Shown here: positions 1-10,770 of the stretch, piece by piece | Position numbering within the stretch: position 1 is the first letter of the stretch | Layout: every line of letters begins with the position of its first letter | From: Zhengitettix transpicula | Taxonomy: Eukaryota; Arthropoda; Insecta; Orthoptera; Tetrigidae | Direction of reading: 5' to 3' | Assembly (NCBI GenBank): GCA_037074705.1 | Contig: CM073590.1 | Coordinates: forward strand, 36,293,895-36,357,894 | Length of the DNA: 64,000 nt | Position numbers and translations under genes: made by a program | The notes under the pieces: generated by a model | What the model saw: the letters and a program-made list of their open reading frames with translations, nothing else | What the model was told of the DNA's origin: nothing | The model's database searches: none

Positions 1-2410
1 GAAAGTACTTTAAACAAAAGCTGTAGGTAAGTTTAAAGAAATATAGGGTTATACGGAAAACATAATCGAAAAGACAGTTTACGTGAAGAAAAATATTTCA
101 AGAGAAATTAATATTCATTACTTACTATCTTGGTCAGATAAGGATACTATAATTACCATACACTCACGTAACTATGTACAGTATATTGAAAACCACATTA
201 CTGGATATGGTGCATTAAATAAATCATAAATACTGAAATATTTGAATTACGGACCCTCAAAATAGTCCCAGGGAACATATGATGATAATAATATGATATG
301 CGTGAAGAATCTGGAATACACGTATGAATGTGTTACCTGAGTAACTGACTACTAGAAAAACGAAAATAATTCAGAATTTCAATACTCTAAACATACATAT
401 TAATTAAGCAATATGGAACTGTATTAATATATAATATAAACTAGTTCAACGAAGGCACTTATACATACATGTTGGACCGGACGAATGCCTATATCGGCAT
501 TACCATATTATTATCGGATGACCTTGATTTTATATAAATCCTTAAAGTATTTTATTGTGATTAAAGATGTTTTAACTTAATTAAAACTACTCTGTTTTTA
601 AAGAATGATTATGATATAATGTCGAAAGCTTTCTAAAGTTTTTAAAATAATTCGGGATCGGTATGAAAAATTTATTATTAACATATGCATTTTGAATAAC
701 AGGCAATGAATGTAATACATAAATGGGGAGCCCTTGTTTATATATATGTATATGGAGGGATATTATGATTCAGACAGACGTGCGGTACGGACAGATTTAC
801 AACCATTTCTCTGAATTTCCTTGCTGGAGACAACAGTCTGCAACGGAAGTTAGAGATTCCAAAGAGGTTCGAAACCGCGAAGCTAAACAAGAAATCGCAC
901 ACTTAACTTAAATGAGTTAATGGAAAGTGTTCGACAAGTGTCCAGCTGGGAGGAAAGTCATGAGCCGGCCGTCTGTACCTCAGAAAAATCAACAGTACAG
1001 GTCTTTATTAATTACTGATTTAATGGTGTAGAAAAACTGCTTATAGCCACGAAACCCACGAGTGCCCCGTTGGAAAGAACTCATATTTTTATATTTTTAC
1101 AAATTCTTTATATCTAAATTGGCTTCCGATGTATATTTTCTTTTGTAAATATAACTTAAAAATAATTTTTCTGCAGAATAACTGGTGTTTTTTTTCACAC
1201 AAAAATAAAAATATATTACAAATTCAAGCTAACAATTGCGGAACATTTCAAACGAATTGTGAACTTTGTTTATAAATTATGCTTGCATTAAATACGAAAT
1301 TAATAATTACATTCATACGAAAACTAGACAAAACACCATAAATGTGTGTAATGTATGGTATCAGAACATCCGGATTTTATAGTAAATAATATAGAATTAA
1401 AACGGTAATTTATTTTGAGTTCAGAGCACCTGAGTTCTGATCGAGCATTATAGATAGACGATACGGAAAAAAATCTGAAAGACCTAATTGCCTGTATAAA
1501 TAGAGGACAACGAATGAAACCTATTCTCGATAAGTAATTGACAGCCTTTAGTTTTGAGCCCAAAAACAACAAAAAAACAAATCTCAGGTACTCCAAGATT
1601 TGGGGCTCCTCAGGACACAGAATTTTGGCAGAAAGTAAATATCTACAGATCGAGGCGTTAATTATGGAATAATCATTGATCTACCAGGGTGACAGGATGA
1701 AATATGGATCAGGAAGACAAAACATAATTTTGCAATGGGAGGTGTAGAATATGTCAAGGTGAAAGAGTTTGATATTTTGTTCACATTGTTTAATGTTTAA
1801 ATGTAGATTGTATTATAAATTAAATCCTAATTATTAGTTTCAGTTCCCACTGTAGCCGATATTTTAAATTGATTAAATTTCGTAAATAATAGTAAATTTA
1901 CCATTGTACAAATATTCGAAAATAACGCAAAAAATAAATATTCAATTATGTTTTACGAAATTCTCGCGGCTATATTAAAAATATATATAAAATAATTTTT
2001 TGGAATAAAAACGTACGTATACGATTTAAAAATTAACATACTTCAATTTCAATAGATCTGAACTACTGTTTATGGATTTGTCCGTGAGAAGCAATATACA
2101 AAATACGAAAGAAATGAATATAAAGAATATTATTTTTTTGTATTGATATGTTCTTATGAACATAACTTTGGGATCACAACCGTAAACCGAAATATTTCAG
2201 CATTATTAATTATTGAACGTTAATAGAAGTTTTTGGAACAAACACAGTAGTTATGAGCCTCATTACGATTTTTGGTTACAATACAGTAAATCATGTCGGT
2301 ACTGCAAGCTCACGTTCTCTGAGTTACACAACACAATTAACATATTTCAGCGACAGTAAAAATTAAATAAAACATTGTTCGATTTTCAACGAGCATGTTT
2401 GACTATATTT
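1..2410. other. AT-rich intergenic DNA, no gene recognised
   Basis: Strongly AT-rich sequence with stop codons dense in all frames. The short open frames at 723-911 (+) and 1324-1596 (-) show no recognisable motif, and their composition is that of the surroundings. I see no transposon terminus, tRNA or splice-flanked exon here. Confidence 0.6.
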
Positions 2411-2745
2411 CACTCTTTTTTTTAGAGTAACAGGCTACATGAGGGTAATCCACGTGGTGGCAACACCACTTCAATAGCATAGAAAGGGATTTGAAATGGG
2501 GGATGCGGTATGGTGGAGGAAGGTAGCCAAGGGTTAACTAGGGCCCCCGGGCTATATTTCAAGGAACCTACCCGACATTTGCCTAAAAGTGATCCAGGAG
2601 AAACACTAGAAAACCTGCCTCGAGCAGTTAACGAGGCAGCTGGCCGACTAATGAATGGGAATAATGGACAACATTTACCGTATGCCCAAGGTGAGCGACC
2701 TCGGAACATACACCTCTCCAAACAAGCTGAGGTGCCTCGGTTTAG
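2411..2745 (-). repeat. SINE-like family copy 1, internally deleted
   Basis: One of at least eight copies of a dispersed, relatively GC-rich family. The left end is a T-rich run followed by GGCTACATGAGGGTAATCC; the T run is read as the complement of a 3' A tail, so the sense strand is minus. It lacks about 110 bp that other copies carry between the 'cctgc(at)c' and 'ggcagctggccgacta' segments, and it stops after 'gaggtgcctcgg', so the 5' hairpin part is also missing. The 127-aa (+) and 99-aa (-) open frames across it are repeat sequence, not a gene. Confidence 0.75.
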
Positions 2746-5257
2746 TGATTCAAATAATTTATGCTTCCGTTTACATAAAAAGACAATGAATTTTTATATA
2801 AAAATTAATAAATTACCAAAACTTAAACTTTCCCTGGGTGATGCAGCTAGCGAAACAACCGATTGGTTGACAGTTAGATTGCTGGATTCATAAATATTCT
2901 TATTAATAATTCGCAAATGGCTGTATTGTTATCAGCTACAATATCTTGAAAGATAAATTTAGTATTTTCGAACATATATGACGCATATATTAAAAAGTAA
3001 GAACAAGCGAGGAAATAATTATTAAAATTTATTATCTGTGCAGCTTTAATTATTATAGTTCAGGGAAGTTCGGAAATGCATAAGTACAGAGCTATCCGAA
3101 CTTTTTCGGATTTAGACCCTCTTATCTGCACTAAAATTTGACACTCCGGTTGCAAATTTTACACCCGGAAACAATGCGATGAAGAGCAGCTGCCTGAATT
3201 CAGTCAAATGGAAGTCATCTGTACCATTAATGTATCTGTCGCAAGTAAATTCATTGTAGTCGTTGAATTACCTAAATAAATAAATAAGAAATAATACAAC
3301 GACCAGGTCCAGTCAACATTTTTCCATCCTGATATTTTAATTCGAATTTATCTTTTTGAGTTCGGTTAACATATTATCTTGTTATAACATTTCCTTCTGA
3401 GAAACGTAAAACACATTTAATATGTAGCATATTATCGGCCACTGCCATAGTACATTGCAATTGGGTATGAGATGGAATATAATTTACATGAGGCAAATAA
3501 TGTACGGTTTTTTAAACACGAATTTCTTTTTGTTATATTTGTTTTGAACTGTCACGGAACATAAAACCTGTTAAAGAATGATTAAAAAATGTTAATGAAC
3601 TTCGGCGGGTTTTTATAGAGAACAAAGAAAAGTTATTCGCGTATGTAAAAGGGTTCTCAAGAATTACCATTCAATTTTCTTAACCTCAAAAAAATTAATT
3701 TGCTTCTAAAAGCCTTCAGAAAAATGTAGTCAAGAATTGTTACTTTTAAACTAAACGTCCAACATCAGAAATATCTTCAGACTAAATAAATAAGATTATT
3801 TTAGCAGACCATGAAAATTATAATAAATTTAAAATTTAAATGATTGAATTTATTTTAAAGATTTGCATCATCTGAGACTTTTAAATATTTTATTTAATTC
3901 AATCAACAAAATAGTATAGTAAATGAATGACAGTTATAACTCAAAGTATAATTCTACAGCTGAGCGTTAATTTATGAAGTAATATGGTCCCTATATTACA
4001 TGATCGACAATTAACAGTAATATTAATGTTTTAATTAACGTCATACATCCATTTGCAAATTGAACTTGTAGGCAATTTCACAGAATTCTGTTGTTGGTAC
4101 CGGCAAATTCTCTTTGCGGCTACGGAGGCAGGAACAGATACATGAATGTTCAATTATTCCAACAAAATTCACGTCATGTTTCACGGATCTCTTACCATTT
4201 CTCAATACCTATTCACTCTGTACCCTGATCGGAGCACCAAACACTTCCTCATTTTAATCAAACTAAATTATATCACTATTAATCAATCCGGATTACCAAA
4301 TCTCTTTCTCACTTCCATCTGTTACTAACTCGTTATCACTGTAACTCTAAACATCTCCCCTTTCTTGCACTATTTAATTATTTCCATCCCCTCTAACATT
4401 TATAGTAGAATAAAAACAATAAAAATACTTACAAACATATAATATTATCACCTTATATCATCGAATTCTGTTGGACGAGGAACATCTTCCGTAGATACAA
4501 TCGCAACCATTGAAAAAGTCGTCCATTTGCTTAGCAGCCTGAGGATTTTTTTAAAAAATTTAATAAACACCGAATATTAAAACTGGTCTAGTAGACCAAT
4601 CATTAATTTTTCCTCGTTACGTCACATTTAATTAACATCTAAATTAGTCCAACGACGTCATTTAGTTTTCTATTTACCAGTATTTACCACTGATTGTCAC
4701 CAGTCGAACTGATTTCCAGCTTTCAAGTATTTTGCCAGCCAGCGGGCCACGCAATCGGCAACCAAAGGAAAAGACATATGGGGCTCTGAATCTAAATCAT
4801 TGTCTAAAACCTTGTTCGACACAGTGTCTAACCAGAAATTTGAGTACATAGCGAAATATTGTCTCAAATAATTTATGTAAGTGAATATAATAAATCCTGC
4901 ACAAACGTAAGTTTAAACTTGATATCTTTTAAAATTACTTGAAAAATTCTTTTACTTCTATATGAATAATTTTTTGATAAAAACTCATCAAGTTCAGTTT
5001 TATAATTAACGTCTATTCTGTGTCTCAAAAGTCATTTACTTGGTGAAATAAAATTCATGTGAGAACATATAATTAAATTCTCTCATAACACCAAATTTGT
5101 CTACGAATCAAAGTAATCATTAGGCCGTCTTGAGACGTAAAGCAATTGTGTCGTAGTAGCTACGAAGTTTCGATTCTGGATCATTATGTTCGACTTCATT
5201 TGGTTGCCTTAAATTAACTATAAACCTGATACAACTTATTCTTCTCCAACAAATTAT
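2746..5257. other. AT-rich DNA, nothing recognised
   Basis: No motif, terminus or coding frame could be supported. Short open frames such as 4146-4328 (+) are rich in Ile, Asn, Phe and Lys, as expected from composition alone. Confidence 0.5.
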
Positions 5258-6171
5258 ATTGTTTCTTTAGATAATATATATATATATATATACACGCCAA
5301 AGTGAATCAAATTTACAAACCAAATTTTATTTTATTATTTATTATTATAATTTGTGGCATTCTAGGAAAATTCAAACTTTCCTATTTTATAAACAATTAC
5401 ATCTAATTTACTCTTCTTCTCAGGGTCTTTACTGGGCTTGATAGTAAGAACAATCAAATTTAATAAACTAATTAACAAAAAAAATAATTAACGGAATATA
5501 AATTCTGAACTCAATAAAGAAAAACGAAATCTAAACACGATAACGAAATCTGACTATACCTTTAATTATCGTTTACATACTTTAAATAGTTGTGTTTGTA
5601 CTCACGAATGTCTTTCTGGTACCAGATCTGATTCTTGGAGCTTGATGGCACAACTCACTTAAAAAGTCCATTATTCACCTCATTATTAATACACTCGGTA
5701 GTTGGTCTCGTTTTATTCCACCTGGAATTTGGGGTCAGCCGCACCCTCGGTCATCCGTCGGACGTGTGTCTCCTCGATGCCTTTATGCAAAATGTTATTT
5801 CGGTCTGTGTGTTGCAAATCTTTTGATTCCAATTTGCGATTTTTATAAAATGAGTCACTCCGTCAGGAACTATTTACTCCTGTTTTATAGAATCTATAGG
5901 TCTCGCAGTTGAACTTCCTGGACCACGCTGTTCGTACTCTTAGATAAACATCCTCATTCTCCCGTAATGTTCGTCGTACCAATTAGCCTCCTACCTCTCC
6001 CCAAAATGTTCGCAAGACCTCCTCTCTCTCTCAAAACTTTCGCCAGACTGCTCACCTATAAACGCACGGTTTTCAACAAAGCTTGCCGTGATTTTTGTTT
6101 TCAAGAAATTGTACCGCTAACAATCCAATTATTTTAAAACAATTAATGGCCTCCTTAATTAGTATTACAAT
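5258..6171. mobile_element. TIR-type non-autonomous element, copy 1
   Basis: This stretch is a diverged relative of the insertion at 51321-52262. Shared stretches include CGAAATCTGAC...ATCGTTTACA, a GTACTYACRAA...GGTACCAG block (near 5600 and 51750), CGCTAACAATCCA near 6116, and a right end TAATTAGTATTACAAT. The right end is clear at 6171; the left end near 5258 (ATTGTTT) is placed by length and is uncertain. TA-rich microsatellites flank both sides (about 5273-5292 and 6170-6183). No coding capacity is visible; the 63-aa frame at 5635-5826 has no motif. The class is not proven, and a MITE-like DNA transposon is inferred from the second copy. Confidence 0.5.
5273..5292. repeat. (TA)n microsatellite
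   Basis: A run of about ten TA dinucleotides lies near the inferred left edge of the TIR-type element. A shorter TA run (6170-6183) lies at its right edge. Confidence 0.9.
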
Positions 6172-6284
6172 ATATATATATATAGTAGTTAATTTAAATG
6201 GTTTGTATTAATTTAATTTTTGATATAAAAATCTTATTTGTATGTGTATATATTTGTTTCTTTGTATGTTTCTTATACAAATCT

Positions 6285-7357
6285 ACACCGGTAGAGCAAA
6301 TTTCACAAAATTTCTTACACGTGTTCTTTGCGATCAGAAAACAAACACTGTCGGGGTGAGACACATGTACCATCCAGAGGAACAGCGTTAGGACGGGGAT
6401 GGAAATATTCAAACATAATGAAACAGCCGATATTTGAGTAGCAAATATATTTAGGGGTCAAAGAGAGTGATAGAATTTCTAAAGATGTTATCTAAGTATA
6501 ATATCAACCCCTTACAGGACGGAAAAGGAGCATCCTGAGAGATAGAGGTGGAAGAGCGTTAAAACAAAATACGGCTAATACAACTGAGATTGGAGACAAA
6601 TCCAGGATTATGGATGTTGCTGAGTTTAATAATGACATTAAATAGGCCATTTAACGCCCAGGATCGGGCGTGGAAATTTTAAAACATGCAATCACGGCCG
6701 ATATTACCGTTGAATAAATATTTTTCTGGGTTAATTAGGTTGATAGTATTTCTACAGATGTTGTGTGTATAAAACATCAACCCCTTTCGGCATAAGAAAA
6801 CAGCACGCTTAGGGGTGGGGGTGTGTTGAAATATTCAAACAGGCTAAAACATCCGATATTTTAGGCGGATAAATATTTTGTGGGGCAAAAGAGATAGAGA
6901 GTGTTTAAACCGCTGTAATCTGAGTATAATTTCAACCCCTTACGGAATGGGAAAGGTGCATTCTTAATGGTGGGAGTGGACGCACAATACAAGAAAATAA
7001 CGGGAATACAATCGAGATTAGAGTCATATCCAAGGTAACGGATGTGTGAGTCTAATTATGACATTCAATAGGCGATTAAACCCCCATGTTTGGGTGGGGG
7101 TGGTGGAAATTTAAAAACATATTAAACGGTCGATATTTGCGAGGAATAAATAATTGTCGCGGTAAATTGGACTGATAATATTTCAACCGATGTTGTATGA
7201 GCAAAATTTCAACCACTTTCGGCATGAGAGAGGAGTACGCTTAGAGGTGGTGTTTGGTGGAGTGTTACATGAAAATAACGCAAAAGCTTCCTAGATTGGA
7301 GTCTAATCGGGGGTTATGGATAAATAACATCTCGGACAACGCCGGGCTCCCAGTTAG
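6285..7357 (+). repeat. Short G-rich array with Helitron-like 3' terminus
   Basis: About 1.07 kb of the same degenerate unit that builds the 46-55 kb arrays. Recurrent landmarks are 'caacccctt' (about 6507, 6778, 6934, 7209), 'gagattggagtc', 'ggttatggatgt', 'aatatgacattcaat' and 'ggataaatattt'. Landmark spacing alternates near 270 and 157 bp. It ends with ATAACATCTCGGACAACGCC then CAGTTAG|T, a slightly degraded form of the CTAG|T terminus seen at 12200 and 54992. The left boundary shares a 'gatcagaaaacaaacactgt' segment with the copy at about 61.96 kb, so it may be a true 5' part of the unit. No protein is encoded. Confidence 0.7.
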
Positions 7358-8458
7358 TTACAATAAAACTTGCTTGCTGATTGAGTAGTATTTGCTTTCA
7401 GTAATAGTTTTCAATTACGATCATATAATTGAATAAAAATAACAATATGTAATCTTACCAGGGGACTTAGGCGGTTTCTGAATCGGAATTGTTTTCAGAA
7501 ACATAAATTAACGACTCATTAATTCCTGACACATGGTTAAGTAGAAAATTTTCAAACTTCTAATTTGTAGTACGCCTCATATCTTTAACCTAGAAAAATG
7601 ATCTTAGGAGATTTTGACTGCGATCAATTATAATATCCATTAAGACATCAATGGTGATGGAAGGTACTCAGCTTCACACATTTACAATCCGCAATAATTT
7701 CTATATTATCCACTCACTTTGTTACCTGAACTAATGATCGAAATGTTTGAGTGCCCTTTTTTGAATACAACAAACAGTACACTTATGATTCGGTTCATAT
7801 TGTTATCAAAGGAATTGTCTATTCACATTACAAGAAGTCTAACAAATAAATGCAGTTTTACAGTTCGTATAATCAATTTCTTTCCTTGTCTTTATTTAAA
7901 AAAATGTTGTTCTTTGCCCAACTTGTGATAAAAGATATTTCATAGATTGATACATTTTTAATAATATAAGCTGTTCATAACTTACTTTAACACGATTACA
8001 GTAACATAAAAGATAACTCATATCGCATATCTATTTTTATTCCATGCATAAATAACTGGAACAATTTACCTGCAAGTGTTTTCGGAGAAAGAAAATGTAG
8101 ACATAATCTCAACTCTCTAGTGAAAATAGGATAGTGTAATGACGTATATTGTAGTAAAGTGATAGTGCTCCGTTATAAAGTAAAGTAAAATGCTTGTCTC
8201 AGACAGTTAAATAGTTAGTTAATCTATATTTTCAGATATGTTTCCACTGTTCTTCTTTTCAGACCAGTACAATCTCTCTTTAACTTTTTCAAAATTAGCC
8301 TTTAATTAGTATAATTCTATATACAAGTATTTATAGTTGAAATAATGTCCCTAAACCTGACTTATGTTTTAAAATAACCACATTAATTTACTCTAATTTA
8401 TTGTATTGTAACTTATTTTCTTTAATTGTAATTACGTTTTTATTTTACGACTGTTTTT
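7358..8458. other. AT-rich DNA, nothing recognised
   Basis: No supported gene or repeat. The 69-aa frame at 7719-7928 (+) has no motif and ends in low-complexity sequence. Confidence 0.5.
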
Positions 8459-8679
8459 GAATTAATAAATCAATTAATGGCCTTTTACAGACACTTTATT
8501 TTTATTTATAGAGTTACCACGCTTCGATACGCGTTCGTATCTTGTTCAGATATTATTCTAAAGAGGAGATATTTACAAATAATTAACATATGGACTAATT
8601 ACATAAAGTAAACAAAGACAAAGTAAAGTAAACACACAAGAAAAACTAATTTTGACTTCTCAGTTAGATTAAAAATGAA

Positions 8680-9056
8680 TACTATGCTTAACAAACTCAT
8701 TATAAAATGTAAACATAAAATTCCCAAAAACTCCAAACACAATGTGGTTGACAAAATTAATTGTAGTGAACATAACTGCGGAAAGCCTATATTGATCAGA
8801 CAAAACGTGCTTAGGAACTAGACTAAAAGAACACAAGAACCATTACAAAACGTCCAACCACAATGTAGTCACGAGCCACAGATTGGAAGAAAATCATGAG
8901 TTTGATTGGGATAATGTTGATAGATTGGATAGTGAACAAAATTTGTATAAACGAAACATATCTGAAATGATACATACAGAAACTACCAAAAACACGCTCA
9001 ATTCACATAACTACTCAGTTAAGTTAAGCAATGTTTATAACTATTTATTTATCTAA
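8680..9056 (+). pseudogene. PLE GIY-YIG endonuclease C-terminal relic
   Basis: Two frames join. An upstream frame reads VVDKINCSEHNC, the usual Cys-rich lead into the PLE GIY-YIG domain (normally VVYKI-C-x2-C). It is followed by an eroded 'LIRQ' where YIGQT is expected, then a stop. A second frame from 8814 to the TAA at 9054-9056 is uninterrupted for 80 codons. It reads ...RLKEHKNHYKTSNHNVV..., then FDWDNVDRLDSE, then RNISEMIHTE, the conserved tail of PLE proteins. In the family this domain nicks target DNA to prime reverse transcription. The catalytic Tyr/Gly block is lost and the N-terminal two thirds are absent, so the copy is dead. Confidence 0.75.
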
Positions 9057-9351
9057 ACTGATTATTCTGTTTTACCAATATAAGCCGTAACTGTAATTTG
9101 TCTTTTTTAATACTGTATTACCATTTATTACAAATCTACTCTTAAATCTCGTTGGTGTAAATTAAATTTTGTGCCTCGGACCCATTGTCAAAAACTTAGT
9201 GAATTTATTAATTGTTTGTAGTTATAGTTTGTTATAATAATTTGGCAAGTTGTTCATTTTTTTTGCGTTTACTTTAGTTTGTCTTTGTTTACTTTGTGCA
9301 ATTAGTCCATATGTTAATCATTTGTAAATATCTCCTCTTTAGCATAATACC

Positions 9352-9402
9352 TGAAGAAGATACGAACACGTATCGTAACCTCGTAACTCTATAAATAAAA
9401 AT
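9352..9402 (+). ncRNA. Hammerhead-ribozyme-like core in PLE right arm
   Basis: CTGAAGA (core CUGANGA) is followed by a perfect GATACG/CGTATC stem with an AACA loop. Next comes GTAAC (consensus GAAAC, one change) and then CTC-GTA, where GTA could be the cleavage triplet. The inverted arm at 8515-8560 has the same stem with CTGAACA and GAAG. PLE terminal repeats are known to carry hammerhead motifs. Stem I pairing was not convincing by eye and an extra A lies before stem II, so this is probably a decayed ribozyme. Confidence 0.4.
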
Positions 9403-9440
9403 AAAGTGACAGAAGAGGTCGTTAAATGATTTATTAATTG

Positions 9441-10000
9441 TAATAAAATTTTAATTTTATGTATCTGCCACCGGGCAAACTGCCCATTCCTAGATTAAAT
9501 AAATACATACATATATAGACCTGATTGTTGTATTTTAAATATTGAAGCTTTTACTGGCAGTGAAATTGATTATAAGCCTAATATTAGTACGAAACATTAT
9601 TTAGTCATTTCTCTGTTAAATCAAAGCGTAATGTGAAATTCTCTTCGACGGACCAGCTATTCGTATGTACTTGACAATAACTATAGCCGGCTTTGGACAG
9701 AGAAAGTGATTCCTTTTGTAGGGGCTTACTGTGCCCTGTGTTCGTATAATATCAATAGTATAATATTTACAACTGGTTTTTATTATTTTTCTCTGGTTAA
9801 ATAACAACTATATAATTACCATTTGACGCGATTGTAGTGAGTGAAAATTTATATATTATACGCATCCCAATATTTGTTTAGAAAATAATTTTCGCCTTCC
9901 TAATGTCTCATGCTTCCTCATAAATGTTCGGACGTGTTTGACTTCGGTCTGAATTTATTTAGACAAAGAATAAAAGTAATAATATATTTCAGGACTACCC
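9441..10000. other. AT-rich DNA with one Helitron-like hairpin
   Basis: No gene is seen; the 63-aa minus frame at 9616-9807 has no motif. Near 9473-9492 a hairpin GGGCA-AAC-TGCCC is followed by ATTCCTAG, which resembles a Helitron 3' end. The next base is A rather than T, and no partner 5' end was found. Confidence 0.4.
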
Positions 10001-10001
10001 A

Positions 10002-10336
10002 TTACGTTACTAAATTATGCTGTCTCCTCATATAACTGCATTCGAACTTTAGCAACATCGCTCGCCAGTATCTTAAACTTTTAATTTTCCTTTGGATCGC
10101 CTCTGCAGTTTTCTGTCTAAACTTCCACAGATCCCTTTCAACTATCTGCGCCTTTTCCGCTATATCTTGGTGAATATTCGCCAACTCTGAATCCACAGCG
10201 GTTTTATTTTCTTTCATTTCTCGCCGACACTGACCAAATACCCTCTCCCAAGGCATTTTCCCTTCCTCTAACTGCTTCTGAACTTCGGAAAGCGCTTCTT
10301 GTTGCCTCTGATTTCTCTTATAACTTAATATTTCAC
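10002..10336 (-). pseudogene. Coiled-coil reading frame, possibly gag/ORF1-like
   Basis: The minus-strand frame is open for about 110 codons and continues upstream of the first ATG at 10256. The upstream part reads QQEALSEVQKQLEEGK; the rest reads ELANIHQDIAEK...VERDLWKFRQKTAEAIQRK. Charged heptad-like spacing without Pro or Gly indicates a long alpha-helical coiled coil. Such segments occur in gag-like proteins of insect retrotransposons and in LINE ORF1 proteins, but no CCHC knuckle or capsid motif is visible nearby, so the assignment is an inference. It could also be an exon of a host coiled-coil protein. No adjacent reverse transcriptase was found. Confidence 0.35.
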
Positions 10337-10770
10337 ATCAGTCATTCCGAAACAATTGTCGTTCCCATTATCATCTATCCTACAGCTCATCTGTATTCCG
10401 CTCCAATAATTATTAATCGCATAATTACGTTGATTTATTTTTAGCTACAACATGTTTGCAGCTACGTTCACTATCCTGATCATCAATAGTGAGGTGGAAT
10501 AATCACAAACTGATTTAGTGAATTTGTCATTTTATATTCATTGCTAGTATTATCATAATAGGGTCATTACATTGGCGCGCCTTTCGTAATAATTAAAGAA
10601 TCGGTTTGTTTTAATATTGTTATCTTTGATTTTTGATAAAAATATATTTTAATATAAACTAGGTTTTAAATATATTGTCAATCAAAATAGGACTTTTCTG
10701 CGGTGTGTTTCCAATGTCAGTAAATATTAGTTGATTCATAACACCCTTAATATCTTTTAAATTACGTTAA
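10337..10770. other. AT-rich DNA, nothing recognised
   Basis: Mostly AT-rich sequence between the coiled-coil relic and the Helitron-like element. No motif is supported. Confidence 0.5.

Larger units (their letters stand above)
8459..9440 (+). mobile_element. Penelope-like element 3' fragment between inverted terminal repeats
   Basis: Two arms of about 185-190 bp lie in inverted orientation (8459-8650 and 9255-9440) and share long blocks, such as 'aattagtccatatgttaat' and 'aactctataaataaaaata'. Between them lies the C-terminal part of a PLE protein. Inverted or partly inverted pLTRs around a 5'-truncated body are a known PLE arrangement. Most of the reverse transcriptase is missing. The right arm contains a hammerhead-like core near 9352-9400. 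Confidence 0.75.

Noticed and set aside
723..911. Short open frame near 0.7-0.9 kb as a gene
   Set aside because: 62 codons, no motif, and no repeat or exon context; expected by chance in 64 kb.
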